Origin: Pseudomonas putida NBRC 14164
GTDB taxonomy: Bacteria; Pseudomonadota; Gammaproteobacteria; Pseudomonadales; Pseudomonadaceae
DNA: 64,000 nucleotides
Direction of reading: 5' to 3'
NCBI RefSeq assembly: GCF_000412675.1
Contig: NC_021505.1
Span: 3,528,501 to 3,592,500 of the forward strand
Position numbers and translations under genes: made by a program. Below are positions 12,001 through 18,493 of the stretch, piece after piece. Position 1 is the first letter of the stretch. Each line of letters starts with the position of its first letter. The notes beneath the pieces are model-generated. The model worked only from the letters and a program-made list of their open reading frames with translations, ran no database searches and had not been told where the DNA came from.

Positions 12001-13670
12001 CCCTGACCATCTTCATCCGCGGCGAAAACCAGCCTCCCGTCGCCCGCCCCGACCAGGGCCTGGCCGTCGAGGCCGGAGGAGCGGACAACAACATCCCGGG
12101 CAGCGACCCGAGCGGCAACGTGATGGACAACGACAGCGACCCGGACATGGTCAACATCCTGTTCCCGGAAACGATCGAGGTGCTGGCGTTCTGGACCGGC
12201 GACGGCCCGCTGCCGGGCAACGCCAGCCTGGTCGGGCAATCCCTGCGCGGCCAGTACGGCGACCTGACCCTCAATGGCGACGGCACCTGGAACTACGTGC
12301 TGGACAACAGCCTGCTGGCCGTCCAGCAGCTGCGGGCCAGCGGCCAGACCCTGGTGGACAACTTCACCTACCTGCTGGCGGACTTCTGGGGCGGCACCGC
12401 CAACGGTCTGCTGACCATCACCATTGATGGACGCAACGACTACCCCGTGGCCAATGACGACAGCGCCACTGCGGTGGAAGCTGGCGGCGTGAACAACGGC
12501 ACTGCCGGCGTCGACCCGCGTGGCAACGTGCTGGACAACGATACCGATATCGACGGTGTGCAGTACGGCGAAACCAGGACGGTGCTGCAGTACAGCGGCG
12601 AAAACGGCCAGACCGCCGCAGCCGGCCAGGTGCTGCGGGGACTGTACGGCACGTTGCTGATCAACGCCGACGGCAGCTACCAGTACGTCGTCGACAACGG
12701 CAACCCTACCGTGCAGGCGATGCGCAGCGCAGGCGAATCCTTGCGCGAAGTGTTCACCTATCGCATGCGCGACACCGCCGGCATCACCGCCGATGCACGC
12801 CTGACCGTGACCATCCAGGGCGCCAACGACAACCCGGTGGCCCGCGACGACAGCAACACCGCCAGCGACCAGGTGCCGGCGCCGCACACCAGAGGCAATG
12901 TGCTGCCCAACGACAGCGACGTGGACGCCGGCGACGGGCTGACCGTAACCAGCATCCGCAGCGGCCCGGAAGCCAGCACCGGCAGTGCGGGCACCATCGG
13001 CCACCCCATCGCCGGCCAGTACGGCACGCTGGTACTCAATGCCGACGGCAGCTACACCTACACCATCGACCTGAGCAACCCAGACGTCCTGGCAGCTGCA
13101 GGCCTTGGACAAGTGCTCAAGGACTACTTCACCTACACCATCAGCGACCTGGCCGGTGCCACCGATCAAGCCCAGCTGATCATCACCCTGGATATCTCCA
13201 CCCCGTACATTCCGCCAGGCCCGTACTTGGACAGCAACAGCCAAGGCGGCCTGACCAACCTGCCGCTGCCCGACGTCGCCCCGGCGATCTTCGTCGCGCC
13301 GGTGGTGGAGCGGATAAACGAAACCTTGAGCCTGTCTGCCTGGGACGCCGACGGCAGCGATGTGCGCCTGTTCGCCACCCCCGAGATCGAGAGCCAGTCG
13401 ATCGGCAGCCAGCTGGGCCTGGTCCCAGGCCAGTTCGTTGGCCGGGCAGTGGCCGAGAGCCGGCGTGCCAGCGCGCAAGACAAGAACTGGATCGACGGAC
13501 GCCACGGTGTCATCAGCCTGACCGCCGATGGCCTGCTGCCGGACCCTTCGCTGTGGGCACCGGTGCACACCGACATGGTGGCGCAACCGGAAAAGCCGCC
13601 ACAGCCTGCGCACGGCTTCCGTGCGCAACTGCGTGAAGCCGCCCAGCGCCGCGGAAGTAACGCCCAATGA
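3..13670 (+). CDS. Giant repetitive surface adhesin, 3' part (5' end outside the window)
   Basis: The reading frame is open from the first base of the window, so the start lies upstream; about 4,555 residues are visible. Order of regions: from about 3 to 5000, repeated all-beta modules of DUF11/isopeptide type (recurring 'AxPxLxIxK...' openings and 'GDTxTFTITxxN' strands); at about 4990-5350 an SdrD B-like module ('GVIQGTLWDDT ... LPSGSYLIAVA'); from about 5790 to 13200 a long run of VCBS/cadherin-like modules marked by 'NDxPVA', 'GNVLDNDTDVD', 'YGSLxLxxxGxYxYVVDN' and 'FxYxVxDxxG'. The last 160 residues are a non-repetitive Pro-rich tail. No glycine-rich RTX nonapeptides (GGxGxD) are seen in the tail, which is unusual for a type I secreted adhesin. 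The stop overlaps the next ORF, a TolC-family protein, supporting type I export. Role inferred: cell-surface or biofilm adhesion. It resembles the LapF/BapA class in style, but I cannot assign it to either. Confidence 0.9.
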   Translation, partial: GDIDKTIALAATTLDSFQGLLADASPTASLSSGGAEVALGQQFTFTVSFGNPSTQEGYAPFLDVFMPVTGRDGDDGAAFVSATYLGQPVNTFVITFDANGNATHPLAKDASGNALVINAASVGMKPGDQMVVLQLPYASVTNGQPSIDIQITAQLSSLADTRYSDGTPNLTINTRAGFEYGNDSLNNPTQDPSLVESALHSFVVTPTLLKVTQAVNMPEGETVTGPNFTRTQTVTLTPAPGQTLSNLTVTQTVPEQVHVSAITPGPGGTLTSVTLHDGTVLTNPALIALALANPNAFVASYDIHYDTLNTASETQVSFYVPEIDANGRPVIDPTTGNPVTITFGTASVTGAWNPLDPRDRPVTPDGYPFSETGNGQGITFVAKSITLLKQVNLQNDVGTPGLTPGDTLRYTMDVAISDFFAFGENILEQGQFTLTDLLSDGQTFDPGNAPTLVIQQHGSSQAITLVYTQTVNADGSTTLVFDIAESLRQAVAGPGVAALFGDLYDDTAQEGATRLSIVYDALIDATYTTDHPPHDQLNEGDSVSNNATVDATVLRDSVNLGATQTDGSSTTSTIDTSTVDIELTQVNGGNPPGNGELRPGDVVTFTISYDLQVADYENFNLTAYLPLPLLNATGINWSFGTGVGQWSFGSGNTIIDVPDSVTTGPGNSIIFNFGNFVSGGLGGGTVQVRFTMVVGDQPFADQRELDVLAQSTQTTTVDKTVLTSSDVAVIASVAEPALDIKHGVVSSTNGTVSGTTGSWTAPGTSGVPFSGSVTSLAAVDGNVSGIDGADTLRLATALKNSGGGGAYDVSTSITLPPGLSFVGGSLSAANLQIYRGDGTLLVQGTDYSVTGNAITFLDANGQATLLAGRAGTASDLSGANVVVITYDVTVNNAVLASSTLQSTASLTYYASVNGGQDFTPTDITEVANQQVAAPTISKTYKDGSLTEDDSSATHTTGSNLVVGESITYDIVVTLPEGSTGSLRISDLIPPGLRLDPRFNGNLGYQIITTTAGSGALSADFNGVLSVNPMTLDGSDGADLMLVFGSAGATADNVIGNNSFVIRLVLVASNVTSNQQGTTLNNGAQLLYSDPDGDTPNGNAPVDRNVNSTQQPAVTVVEPTLSVTQQITSTPTFGGFDEGDTVTFTITVANNSGTDAFDISLLDVLPTEIDGLAISGTIQYNGGATNNGGIDFVILNGQLVTANGANIDIVNGGSIVITLSGVVNATAAGEAVIPNNVEVRWSSLNGTTSTTDTVNGERSGDDGLLNGGQLNDYRVLSALLIPVTNGIQVSRVGGVADTPPATNGSGATDTSGLVETVVVGEIVRYRVAVLVPTGDNPNYQIRIELAAGLEFITADLNNILIAMVSSQLGGLTTDATDLVTSGSSLYMIGNQNSDVALPIHTDLGGTAPAGVFDGTNGRLEVTTNADGSQTITFNLGNVTNTEAGDSDIEGVILEFNVRVSNVAGNQASTQLGMTVFEHVGDNGGVDRGKSDTLFERVVEPSFTGMDKSVIDVAPGTVAGTTDATVSVSFTQDGGAPAYNTHLADQFPNGSNYQVQSILLNGAALSLANLPGGVSFTDGAGITVDFARLAPNDTIQVIYTVTLPNQTIADNTASAAVLTWTSLPTDFETNGWGGSLPDTGGSNDGERTGQDGASGLNNYILSDGAGMGVIQGTLWDDTRSATDNVAPDGPGLDGIDVTLSWAGDDGQFGTADDRTFTTVTANGGVYQFALLPSGSYLIAVAQNHQASANNNFHVRIDTDTGTAAAGLGNINLTLGEGATAAADAGYVHVNEAPVNTVSDQHGQEDTVLHIGGLATSDIDVNAGNTDGVMTITLAVVHGVIWQAATPPAATATPPADAGRSLVLTGTLNALNVLLSQLYYKGDQDFNTFRDSETLTMVTNDQGNFGDAPLNGDGIPGQNPSDALTDTDVMNIIIDPVNDAPIANADLAIAVEAGGLNNADPGVNPTGNVLANDTDVDIQTNNDVLAVTRVANNITPAGVAVAANGVTTLQGLYGTLSITAGGGFQYIVDNANPAVQALRTAGDFITETFGYTIVDSGGLSSSAVLQINIHGANDTPVAQADSATAIEAGGTQNGTPGQDATGNVLDNDSDVDSVALGETKQVSAIRYEGLGGGRIIPLVSGQPTSVLANFGTLTINADGSYRYVIDNSNAAVQALSPGQTLVEQFTYQMADAGGLSAVNVLVITLQGANDAPVAVDDQGSAAAGASDGSPIPVNANGNVITGDNGVGTDTDVDNADQPTTTELKVDGVRSGLETSGGALTPVANGAPASITGTVARLADNSLISGNFGQLILNEDGSYTFAVNSADPAIRALAAGQSLDVIFTYQIHDSGGLTDQAQLLIMVTGVNDPPVVNPVTVDAIEAGGVNNGQPGLDPTGSIRGAYNDPDGDNLTVSAVVNADGVTGTPGQALAGTYGSLVLDAQGNYSYVVDNSNAAVQALRTDADQLTEVFQYSVSDGNGKTVTATFTVVIHGRNDTPVPTSDAAAAIEAGGTNNGTPGLDATGNVLDNDTDVDAAALGETKQVNAIRFDGTGGGQLVPVANGQATSVPASFGSLTINTDGSYRYVIDNSNATVQALSPGQTLVEQFTYQVVDTDGLTAVTVLVITIQGTNDAPVAVDDHGTASAGATDGSPGPANASGNVITGNAGVGADTDVDNLDQPTATQLKVDGVRNGLEVTGGTLTPVASGAPASITGTVARLADNSLISGNFGQLILNEDGSYTFEVNSADPTLRALTAGQSLDVIFTYQIHDSGGLTDQAQLVITVTGVNDPPLVNPVTVDAIEAGGINNGQPGLDPSGSIRGAYTDPDGDTLIVSAVVNSSGFNGIPGQALAGNYGSLILDAQGNYRYVVDNGNAAVQALRTDADQLTEVFQYSVSDGNGKTVTATFTVLIHGRNDTPVATSDAATAIEAGGTNNGTAGQDATGNVLDNDTDVDAAALGETRQVNAIRFDGTGGGQLVPVTNGQATSVPASFGSLTINADGSYRYVVDNSNATVQALSPGQTLVEQFAYQVVDTDGLTAVTVLVITIQGTNDAPVAVDDHGTASAGASDGSPAPVNASGNVITGNAGVGADTDVDNLDQPTATQLKVDGVRSGLEVTGGTLDPVASGAPASITGTVGRLADNSLISGNFGQLILNEDGSYTFEVNSADPAIRALAAGQSLDVIFTYQIHDSGGLTDQAQLVIMVTGVNDPPVVNPVTVDAIEAGGVNNGQPGLDPSGSIRSAYSDPDGDTLLISAVVNADGVTGTPGQALAGTYGSLVLDAQGNYSYVVDNSNAAVQALRTDADRLTEVFQYTVSDGNGKLVTATFTVVLHGRNDTPVPTSDAAAAIEAGGTNNGTPGLDATGNVLDNDTDVDAAALGETKQVNAIRFDGTGGGQLVPVANGQATSVPASFGSLTINADGSYRYVVDNSNATVQALSPGQTLVEQFTYQVVDTDGLTAVTVLVITIQGTNDAPVAVDDHGTASAGASDGSPAPVNASGNVITGNAGVGADTDVDNFDQPTASQLKVDGVRSGLEITGGTLTPVANGAPASITGTVGRLADNSLISGNFGQLILNEDGSYTFEVNSADPAIRALAAGQSLDVIFTYQIHDSGGLTDQAQLVIMVTGVNDPPVVNPVTIVAIEAGGLNNGQPGLDPTGSIRGAYNDPDGDTLTVSSVVSPNGISGTAGQPLAGNYGSLVLDAQGNYRYVVDNSNPAVQALRTDADQLTEVFQYSVSDGNGKVITASFTVIIHGRNDTPIAADDSAIAIEAGGTDNGTPGQAGSGNALSNDSDVDAGDSKAVDGIFLGTLAAGGTFIEVTAGPTVVAGTYGTLSIDASGNYVYTVNDSLAAVQALRAGELLRETFSYRMHDTGGATSLAQITITIEGRYDTPVARDDFAYAVAEDDDGNFGRNPTGNVLNNDTDVDASDTKVVTAVGVGAESSNPTLDALTGSTTVTTNYGTLTLNADGSYRFVVNSNDPDIIALGPLGFVIQNYTYQVTDGGGLSDTATLTIFIRGENQPPVARPDQGLAVEAGGADNNIPGSDPSGNVMDNDSDPDMVNILFPETIEVLAFWTGDGPLPGNASLVGQSLRGQYGDLTLNGDGTWNYVLDNSLLAVQQLRASGQTLVDNFTYLLADFWGGTANGLLTITIDGRNDYPVANDDSATAVEAGGVNNGTAGVDPRGNVLDNDTDIDGVQYGETRTVLQYSGENGQTAAAGQVLRGLYGTLLINADGSYQYVVDNGNPTVQAMRSAGESLREVFTYRMRDTAGITADARLTVTIQGANDNPVARDDSNTASDQVPAPHTRGNVLPNDSDVDAGDGLTVTSIRSGPEASTGSAGTIGHPIAGQYGTLVLNADGSYTYTIDLSNPDVLAAAGLGQVLKDYFTYTISDLAGATDQAQLIITLDISTPYIPPGPYLDSNSQGGLTNLPLPDVAPAIFVAPVVERINETLSLSAWDADGSDVRLFATPEIESQSIGSQLGLVPGQFVGRAVAESRRASAQDKNWIDGRHGVISLTADGLLPDPSLWAPVHTDMVAQPEKPPQPAHGFRAQLREAAQRRGSNAQ
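6204..11231 (+). repeat. Four tandem 1257-bp units inside the adhesin gene
   Basis: The same junction (GGC-GCC/CGC-AAC-GAC-ACC) recurs at 6204, 7461, 8718, 9975 and 11232. A second anchor, in the 'SGNFGQLI' codons, recurs at 6902, 8159, 9416 and 10673. Both give an exact 1257-bp (419-residue) period without indels. Each unit holds three VCBS-like modules of roughly 134, 155 and 130 residues. Copy 1 is the most diverged. Copies 2 and 4 are virtually identical over their first module, while copies 1 and 3 share distinctive text in their third module. That pattern suggests a higher-order 2514-bp duplication. Such near-identical DNA invites recombination and assembly collapse. Confidence 0.93.
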
Positions 13671-13705
13671 AGCCGATGCATTCACGGATGGACCAAGGAC
13701 TGCCT

Positions 13706-15214
13706 ATGTCAGTATCGACCTTTAAAACGCTCAGCACCTTCACGGCCGTCAGCGTCCTGCTCAGCGCCTGCTCGGCCTTCGAACCCAAGCCCTTCACCGA
13801 AGACGAAATGCGGCAGCGGGTGATCGAAGACCAGTCGCGCATGTACAGGGAACAAGAGCCGATCAGCGGCCCGATCACCTTTTACGAAGCCTCGGCGCGC
13901 GCGTTGAAGTACAACCTCGACTACCGTCTGAAGCTGCTCGAAAGTGCGCTGGCGTCTGACTTGCGCGATGTATCCAGCCACGAGATGTTGCCGCGCCTGG
14001 TGGCATCTGCCGGCTATGCCGGGCGTAACAACGACTCCGGCGGCACCTCGATAGGCATCGAGGACCGCCAGGTCAGCTTGCGCCCTTCCACCTCCGAAGA
14101 GCGTTATCGCACCCTGTACAGCCTTGGGTTGTCATGGAGTCTGCTGGACTTTGGGGTCGCCTACTTCCGCACGCAACAGAAAAACGACCAGATCCTGATG
14201 GCAGAAGAGCGCCGCGAGAAAGTCGCTCAAAACGTGCTGCAGGACGTGCGCAACGCCTACTGGCGGGCCCTCGGCGCCCAGCGCCTGCTGCCTGAGGTGG
14301 ACGGCCTGTTGATGCGCACCCACCGCGCCCTGACCTCGGCTCGCGAAGCCGAAGGCAAAGGCCTGCTGCCGCGCCAGGACATCCTCGCCTATCAGCGCGC
14401 GCTGCTCGATTCGGTGTACATGCTCACCGTGCGCCGCCAGGACCTGGAGTTTGCCCGCGCCGAACTGGCCGCGCTGATGTCGTTGCCACCCAATACCCGC
14501 ATGGTGCTGGCCGACACCGCCGAGCCGCCACTGCCGCTGCTAAAAAACAACGTAGAGCAGCTGGAGCGGCTGTCGCTGGAGCGTCGCCCGGAAATCATGG
14601 AAGAGTGGTACCGCAAGCGTGTGAGCATGAACGACCTGAAGATCGCCAAGGCACAGCTATGGCCGAACGTGAGCTTCAACTTCGGCTACGAGTACGATTC
14701 CAACAAGTACCTGTACAACAGCGACTGGAACCAGACAGGCATCAATGTCTCGATGAACCTGTTGCGCCTGTTGCAGTACCCGGACATCGTCTCGGCGGAA
14801 AAAAGCCAGGAACAGACCGACGACATGCGCCGCACCGCGTTGTCGATGGCGATTCTCACCCAAGTCCGCGTCGGCGTACTCCGCTATCAGTTGGCGCGCC
14901 AAGAGGTGGAATTTGCCGACGAAAGCCTGCGCGTGGACCAGAGCCTGCTCCACTACGCACAGTCATCGCGCAGCGCAGCGCTGGGCAGCGAACTGGAGCT
15001 GATCCGCGCCGAGGGCCGCCTGCTGCTGTCGCGTTACCAGCGCGAAGCCGCCTACTCAGATGCCCAGGCAGCCTGGGGTCGGCTGTATAACTCCATTGGG
15101 TTCGAGGTGATGCCCAAGGAAATCGAACAGCATGACGTGAAGACGTTGGCCAGGGAGATTCAGAACACGGTCGAGCTGCAAACGCGCAACAACCTTCTGG
15201 CGGAGGTCAAGTAG
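13706..15214 (+). CDS. TolC-family outer membrane channel lipoprotein
   Basis: The 502-residue product is an outer-membrane efflux protein of the TolC family, probably the outer channel of a type I secretion system for the adhesin encoded just upstream. I chose ATG 13706 because AAGGA lies 6 bases before it and because it gives a clean lipoprotein signal, MSVSTFK...VLLSACSAF, with the lipobox cysteine at residue 22. A longer start at 13667 overlaps the adhesin stop but adds a hydrophilic leader. Long amphipathic helical stretches (about residues 60-480) with two repeated halves fit the TolC alpha-barrel. No ABC ATPase or HlyD-type adaptor follows; those partners would have to lie upstream of the window or elsewhere. 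Confidence 0.88.
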   Translation: MSVSTFKTLSTFTAVSVLLSACSAFEPKPFTEDEMRQRVIEDQSRMYREQEPISGPITFYEASARALKYNLDYRLKLLESALASDLRDVSSHEMLPRLVASAGYAGRNNDSGGTSIGIEDRQVSLRPSTSEERYRTLYSLGLSWSLLDFGVAYFRTQQKNDQILMAEERREKVAQNVLQDVRNAYWRALGAQRLLPEVDGLLMRTHRALTSAREAEGKGLLPRQDILAYQRALLDSVYMLTVRRQDLEFARAELAALMSLPPNTRMVLADTAEPPLPLLKNNVEQLERLSLERRPEIMEEWYRKRVSMNDLKIAKAQLWPNVSFNFGYEYDSNKYLYNSDWNQTGINVSMNLLRLLQYPDIVSAEKSQEQTDDMRRTALSMAILTQVRVGVLRYQLARQEVEFADESLRVDQSLLHYAQSSRSAALGSELELIRAEGRLLLSRYQREAAYSDAQAAWGRLYNSIGFEVMPKEIEQHDVKTLAREIQNTVELQTRNNLLAEVK

Positions 15215-15437
15215 GCGAATACGGAGGATGAAATCGGTTCAGGCCTGGCACTGATATGCGCGAATTTCGAACTTCCATGAATCTCCGACGTTAAGACGGA
15301 GAACCCCGCAAAACCATCCAGGGGGACAGGTTGGCAGCACTTGATTCTTCACCCGAGAGCCTGGGGACGCTGCGCGAGCGAGAATCGCCACCAACGTTAC
15401 GTTTTGCGAGCGCTAGCGTGCATTCGAGGAGGCTTTC

Positions 15438-15998
15438 GTGGCCAACTTCACAGTTCTGGTGACTGTGCTTTCGATGGTGCTGGGTTTGTCCATAACCAGG
15501 ATTCTGTTGGGCCTCATCACCGTTTTTCGTATCCGCCGCACGGCCCGGCCAGACTGGGTGGCTGTTGTGTGGGCTTTCACGCTTTTTCTGTTTCAGCTGC
15601 AATTCTGGTGGGCCCTCAATGACCTCTCCACCATCAAGAAGGAATTTACATTCGGCGAGTTCCTGCTTCTGGTCAGTCTGACCCTCGCGCTGTTCAGCGC
15701 AGCGGCGTTGATCCTTCCAAGTCGCAGCGAGGACGAACTTAATGGCCTCAAGGTCTACTTTGAGCAGGATGGGCGCTACGCTTTATTGGCAACTTGTACG
15801 TACCTCGGATTAGGTAGCGTGATCAATGTCTTGTTCTTCAACGTCTCACCATTTCAGCTATGGGCAGTATTGGATCTGGTCATGATTGCAGTGTCCCTGG
15901 CCGCTTTTTTTGCACAGTCTCGCCGGCTCTATGCTCCCCTTACATTGGCCTATCTACTTTTGTCGGTATTTGATATCGCTGTGTCATTGAACTCATAG
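15438..15998 (+). CDS. Hypothetical six-helix inner membrane protein
   Basis: The 186-residue product has a GTG start at 15438, preceded by GAGGAGG at 15426-15432. About six hydrophobic segments are visible (near residues 3-25, 40-60, 72-92, 110-132, 138-158 and 164-183). An acidic loop, 'RSEDELNGLKVYFEQDGRY', lies between the third and fourth. I recognise no family motif. It stands alone, with more than 200 bases on each side. Codon use looks slightly less GC-biased than its neighbours ('tttttt', 'ttattg'), so it may be an accessory gene. Confidence 0.72.
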   Translation: MANFTVLVTVLSMVLGLSITRILLGLITVFRIRRTARPDWVAVVWAFTLFLFQLQFWWALNDLSTIKKEFTFGEFLLLVSLTLALFSAAALILPSRSEDELNGLKVYFEQDGRYALLATCTYLGLGSVINVLFFNVSPFQLWAVLDLVMIAVSLAAFFAQSRRLYAPLTLAYLLLSVFDIAVSLNS

Positions 15999-16104
15999 GC
16001 AGACCTGCGGCCAGCCAGGCCGTCTGCCGCGCGACCAAATACGTCGACCACCCGGTGGGCCTTGTATCGGCCCAGGCATCTAAATGTCTGCTTGGGGTCG
16101 TAAT

Positions 16105-16129
16105 GCGACGGTCATACCTCGACCGTCGC
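16105..16129. repeat. Perfect inverted repeat, possible terminator or operator
   Basis: Nine-base perfect arms (GCGACGGTC / GACCGTCGC) are separated by seven bases. It lies between the hypothetical membrane protein gene and the AraC remnant. No T-run follows on either strand, so an operator or a factor-dependent terminator is as likely as an intrinsic terminator. Confidence 0.4.
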
Positions 16130-16226
16130 TATCCGCCCCAAAGCGGCCATTGAGCGGAAATGGATTGGGTGCTCGCGGAATCCTGAAATAGCATGGACTA
16201 TTCCCGTTCAAGATGGCGCACTCGCG

Positions 16227-16688
16227 GTGAGCATATCCATGGAGCGAAAAGCAATCCCGTCAGCCACCTCTGACTGGGTCATACGCAGCACTACACCTGG
16301 TAGTGTGGAGCGCATCGAAGCGTGGTTTGGCGGCCATGGCTACGACCCGCATCGTCACGATACCTATTCGATAGGCCGCACCCTTGCCGGCGTTCAGAGC
16401 TTTCACTACAAGGGAGCGTTGTGCCACGGCGTGCCAGGCAACACACTTGTGCTGCATCCCGACGAAGTGCATGACGGCATGGCGGGCACGGATGTGGGTT
16501 TTCGCTACCGGATGGCCTACATCGACCCGTCGCTGATACAGAACGTTCTCGGGGGAGAACCGTTGCCTTTCATTGCTGGCGGCGTTGGCTGGAACGCTTA
16601 CGCACGGTCCGCTGAGTTGCAGGATCGTACAAGAACAGTGCGCGTTCCGTTCGATAGGCTGGTCACTCCAATCAAGAGAGGATCAGCT
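16227..16688 (+). pseudogene. AraC-family regulator remnant (N-terminal sensor half only)
   Basis: The frame encodes an AraC-type N-terminal cupin/arabinose-binding fold: 'HRHDTYSIGRTLAGVQSFHYKG', 'PGNTLVLHPDEVHDG', then 'YRMAYIDPSLIQNVLGG.PLPF', the usual end of this domain. After about residue 118 the similarity to AraC sensors stops. There is no helix-turn-helix pair, which should occupy a further 150 or so residues. Instead the frame runs without a stop into the start codon of a separate cupin gene at 16689. The likely history is a deletion that removed the DNA-binding half. A fused product starting at GTG 16227 (282 residues) is formally possible. Confidence 0.75.
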
Positions 16689-17075
16689 ATGTCCAGCAAG
16701 CAGCAGCAATTGGCATCACAACCTGTGAACCTGACTCAAAAAGCTTCTCTGATCGAGCAGCAATGGAGCCCAAGGGTTGTCGCCGAAATGAACGACTACC
16801 AGTTCAAGGTGGTACGCATCGAAGGTGAATTCATTTGGCATTCACACCCGGAAACTGATGAAGCTTTTCTAGTGCTCGAAGGCCTCTTGCGCATCGATCT
16901 CCCCGAGGGCTGCGTTCATGTGAAGCCGGGCGAACTGTATGTCGTACCACGTGGTGTAGAGCACAGAACAGCGGCAGAGACGGAAACAACACTTATGATG
17001 ATTGAGCCGCAAGGCGTGTTGAACACCGGTCATGAAGGCGGGGAGCGAACAGCGCTGAATGACGTCTGGATCTGA
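16689..17075 (+). CDS. Small cupin-domain protein
   Basis: The 128-residue single-domain cupin has its own ribosome binding site (GAGAGG, 8-13 bases before ATG 16689). Visible cupin signatures are motif 1, 'WHSHPETDEAFLVLEG' (His, His and Glu metal ligands), and motif 2, 'PGELYVVPRGVEHR' (final His). This type resembles mannose-6-phosphate-isomerase-like or RmlC-like cupins of unknown substrate. The upstream AraC remnant is in the same frame, so automatic annotation will tend to call a 282-residue fusion; the internal start looks like the genuine one. Confidence 0.8.
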   Translation: MSSKQQQLASQPVNLTQKASLIEQQWSPRVVAEMNDYQFKVVRIEGEFIWHSHPETDEAFLVLEGLLRIDLPEGCVHVKPGELYVVPRGVEHRTAAETETTLMMIEPQGVLNTGHEGGERTALNDVWI

Positions 17076-17191
17076 GTCGACATCGCCAGCAGTGGCTAGT
17101 CTCATCAGGGCGTGAAGCGGACACCTGTCGAGAGGCGGCCATTTCATGCCCCATGGTTTGTCAGTTCCGGACCTTGCCTGAACGTCACTTC

Positions 17192-17216
17192 ACCCTGAAC
17201 ATGAAGCCTTCAGGGT
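17192..17216. terminator. Hairpin between convergent genes
   Basis: ACCCTGAA / TTCAGGGT arms of eight bases are separated by nine bases, in the convergent gap between the cupin gene (+) and the M20 amidohydrolase gene (-). No strong T-run follows, so this is only a possible bidirectional terminator. A second GC-rich palindrome (GGCCCCGGGGCC, 17245-17256) lies closer to the amidohydrolase stop. Confidence 0.4.
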
Positions 17217-17292
17217 AAAGCCTGCCCCTGGAGGGAGAGTCAATGGCCCCGGGGCCAAGGGGCCAAAGCTGCCGGCCTGCCATGCACAGGCG

Positions 17293-18492
17293 TCAACGCA
17301 GGTAGTCCTGCACCCACTTCACCCAACAATCGGCGCCTATCTTCACCAACGCGTCGTTGAAGTCGTAATGAGGGTTGTGCACCGAGCAACCATGGAACTC
17401 GCCCGTACCGTTGCCCAGCATGAAGTAACAGCCTGGCCGTGCCTGCAGCATGTAGGCGAAGTCTTCGGTGCCCATGACTTTCCTGGGCATCTTGTCCAGC
17501 ATCGCCCCATCGGCGAACAACGGCCGCAGGCTTTCCCGCAGCAACGCGCTTTCGTGATCGCTGTTGCACAACGCTGGCGCCAGTTGGGTGATTTGCACCT
17601 CGATCTCCACGCCAAAGCTTTCGGCGTGCCCCCTGGCCAGTGCGTCGATGCGGCTGTTGATCTTCTGCTGGGTCTCGGCCGTGTCTGTGCGCACGCTCAG
17701 TAGCATGCTCGCCTCGTCAGGAATGATGTTGTAGACGGTACCGGCCTGGATCATGCCGATGCTGATAACGGCATAGTCCTCGACGCTCAGGTTGCGCGAC
17801 TTGATGGTCTGGATGCCACTGATCAGGCTGTTCAACGCCATCACCGGGTCTACCGACAGTTCCGGCATCGCCCCGTGCCCGCCTTTGCCGGTGATACGAA
17901 TGCTGACCCGCTCGGAGGACGCCATGGTCGGGCCGGCCTGCACCACACAGGTGCCCACCGGCATGCCGGGCATGTTGTGCAGCGCATACACCGAGTCACA
18001 CGGGAAGCGCTCGAACAGGCCGTCGTCGATCATCGCCTTGGCCCCGGCCAGGCCCTCTTCGTCCGGCTGGAAGATCACGTTCAACGTGCCGTTGAAGCTG
18101 CGCGTGGCTGCCAGTTGCGCAGCGGCTGCCAGCAGGATCGCGGTATGCCCGTCATGGCCACAGGCATGCATGCGGCCGGGGATCTTGCTGGCATGCGCGA
18201 AGGGGTTTTTCTCGCTCATGGGCAATGCGTCCATGTCTGCCCGCAGGCCGATGCTGCGTGGGCTGTCCCCTGCTTTCAATACGCCGACCACCCCATGCCC
18301 GCCTACGTTGCGATGCACTTCATAACCCCAGGCCTGCAGCTTGTCGGCCAACAACGCCGCCGTGTCCGGGGTGTCGCCGCCAAGCTCCGGCGCGGCATGA
18401 ATCTGCCGGCGAATCACGACGAACTCATCCAGTTCAGCCACCGGGGCCTGAGTTTGGTTGCTCGGGAAAGTAGTCATGTTCAAAGTGCCCAT
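17293..18492 (-). CDS. M20-family amidohydrolase (hippurate hydrolase/N-acyl-amino-acid deacylase type)
   Basis: The 399-residue metallohydrolase of the M20/AbgB-HipO family removes acyl groups from N-acyl amino acids or similar amides. Family signatures in order: 'RRQIHAAPELGGDT', 'ADMDALPM', 'HACGHDGHTAILLAAA' (metal His and Asp), 'FQPDEEGLAGAKAMIDDGLFE' (catalytic and ligand Glu), 'GKGGHGAMPELSVDPV' (dimerisation domain) and 'GTEDFAYM'. I chose ATG 18492, eleven bases past AAGGA; an alternative in-frame ATG is at 18477. The start overlaps the neighbouring MFS stop by a few bases on the same strand, so transporter and hydrolase form one operon for uptake and hydrolysis of one substrate, unidentified. 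Confidence 0.88.
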   Translation of the reverse strand: MGTLNMTTFPSNQTQAPVAELDEFVVIRRQIHAAPELGGDTPDTAALLADKLQAWGYEVHRNVGGHGVVGVLKAGDSPRSIGLRADMDALPMSEKNPFAHASKIPGRMHACGHDGHTAILLAAAAQLAATRSFNGTLNVIFQPDEEGLAGAKAMIDDGLFERFPCDSVYALHNMPGMPVGTCVVQAGPTMASSERVSIRITGKGGHGAMPELSVDPVMALNSLISGIQTIKSRNLSVEDYAVISIGMIQAGTVYNIIPDEASMLLSVRTDTAETQQKINSRIDALARGHAESFGVEIEVQITQLAPALCNSDHESALLRESLRPLFADGAMLDKMPRKVMGTEDFAYMLQARPGCYFMLGNGTGEFHGCSVHNPHYDFNDALVKIGADCWVKWVQDYLR

Positions 18493-18493
18493 G

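Noticed and set aside
10758..13685. Open frame of 975 codons on the minus strand
   Set aside because: Same reason as above: repeat-driven antisense frame without family motifs.
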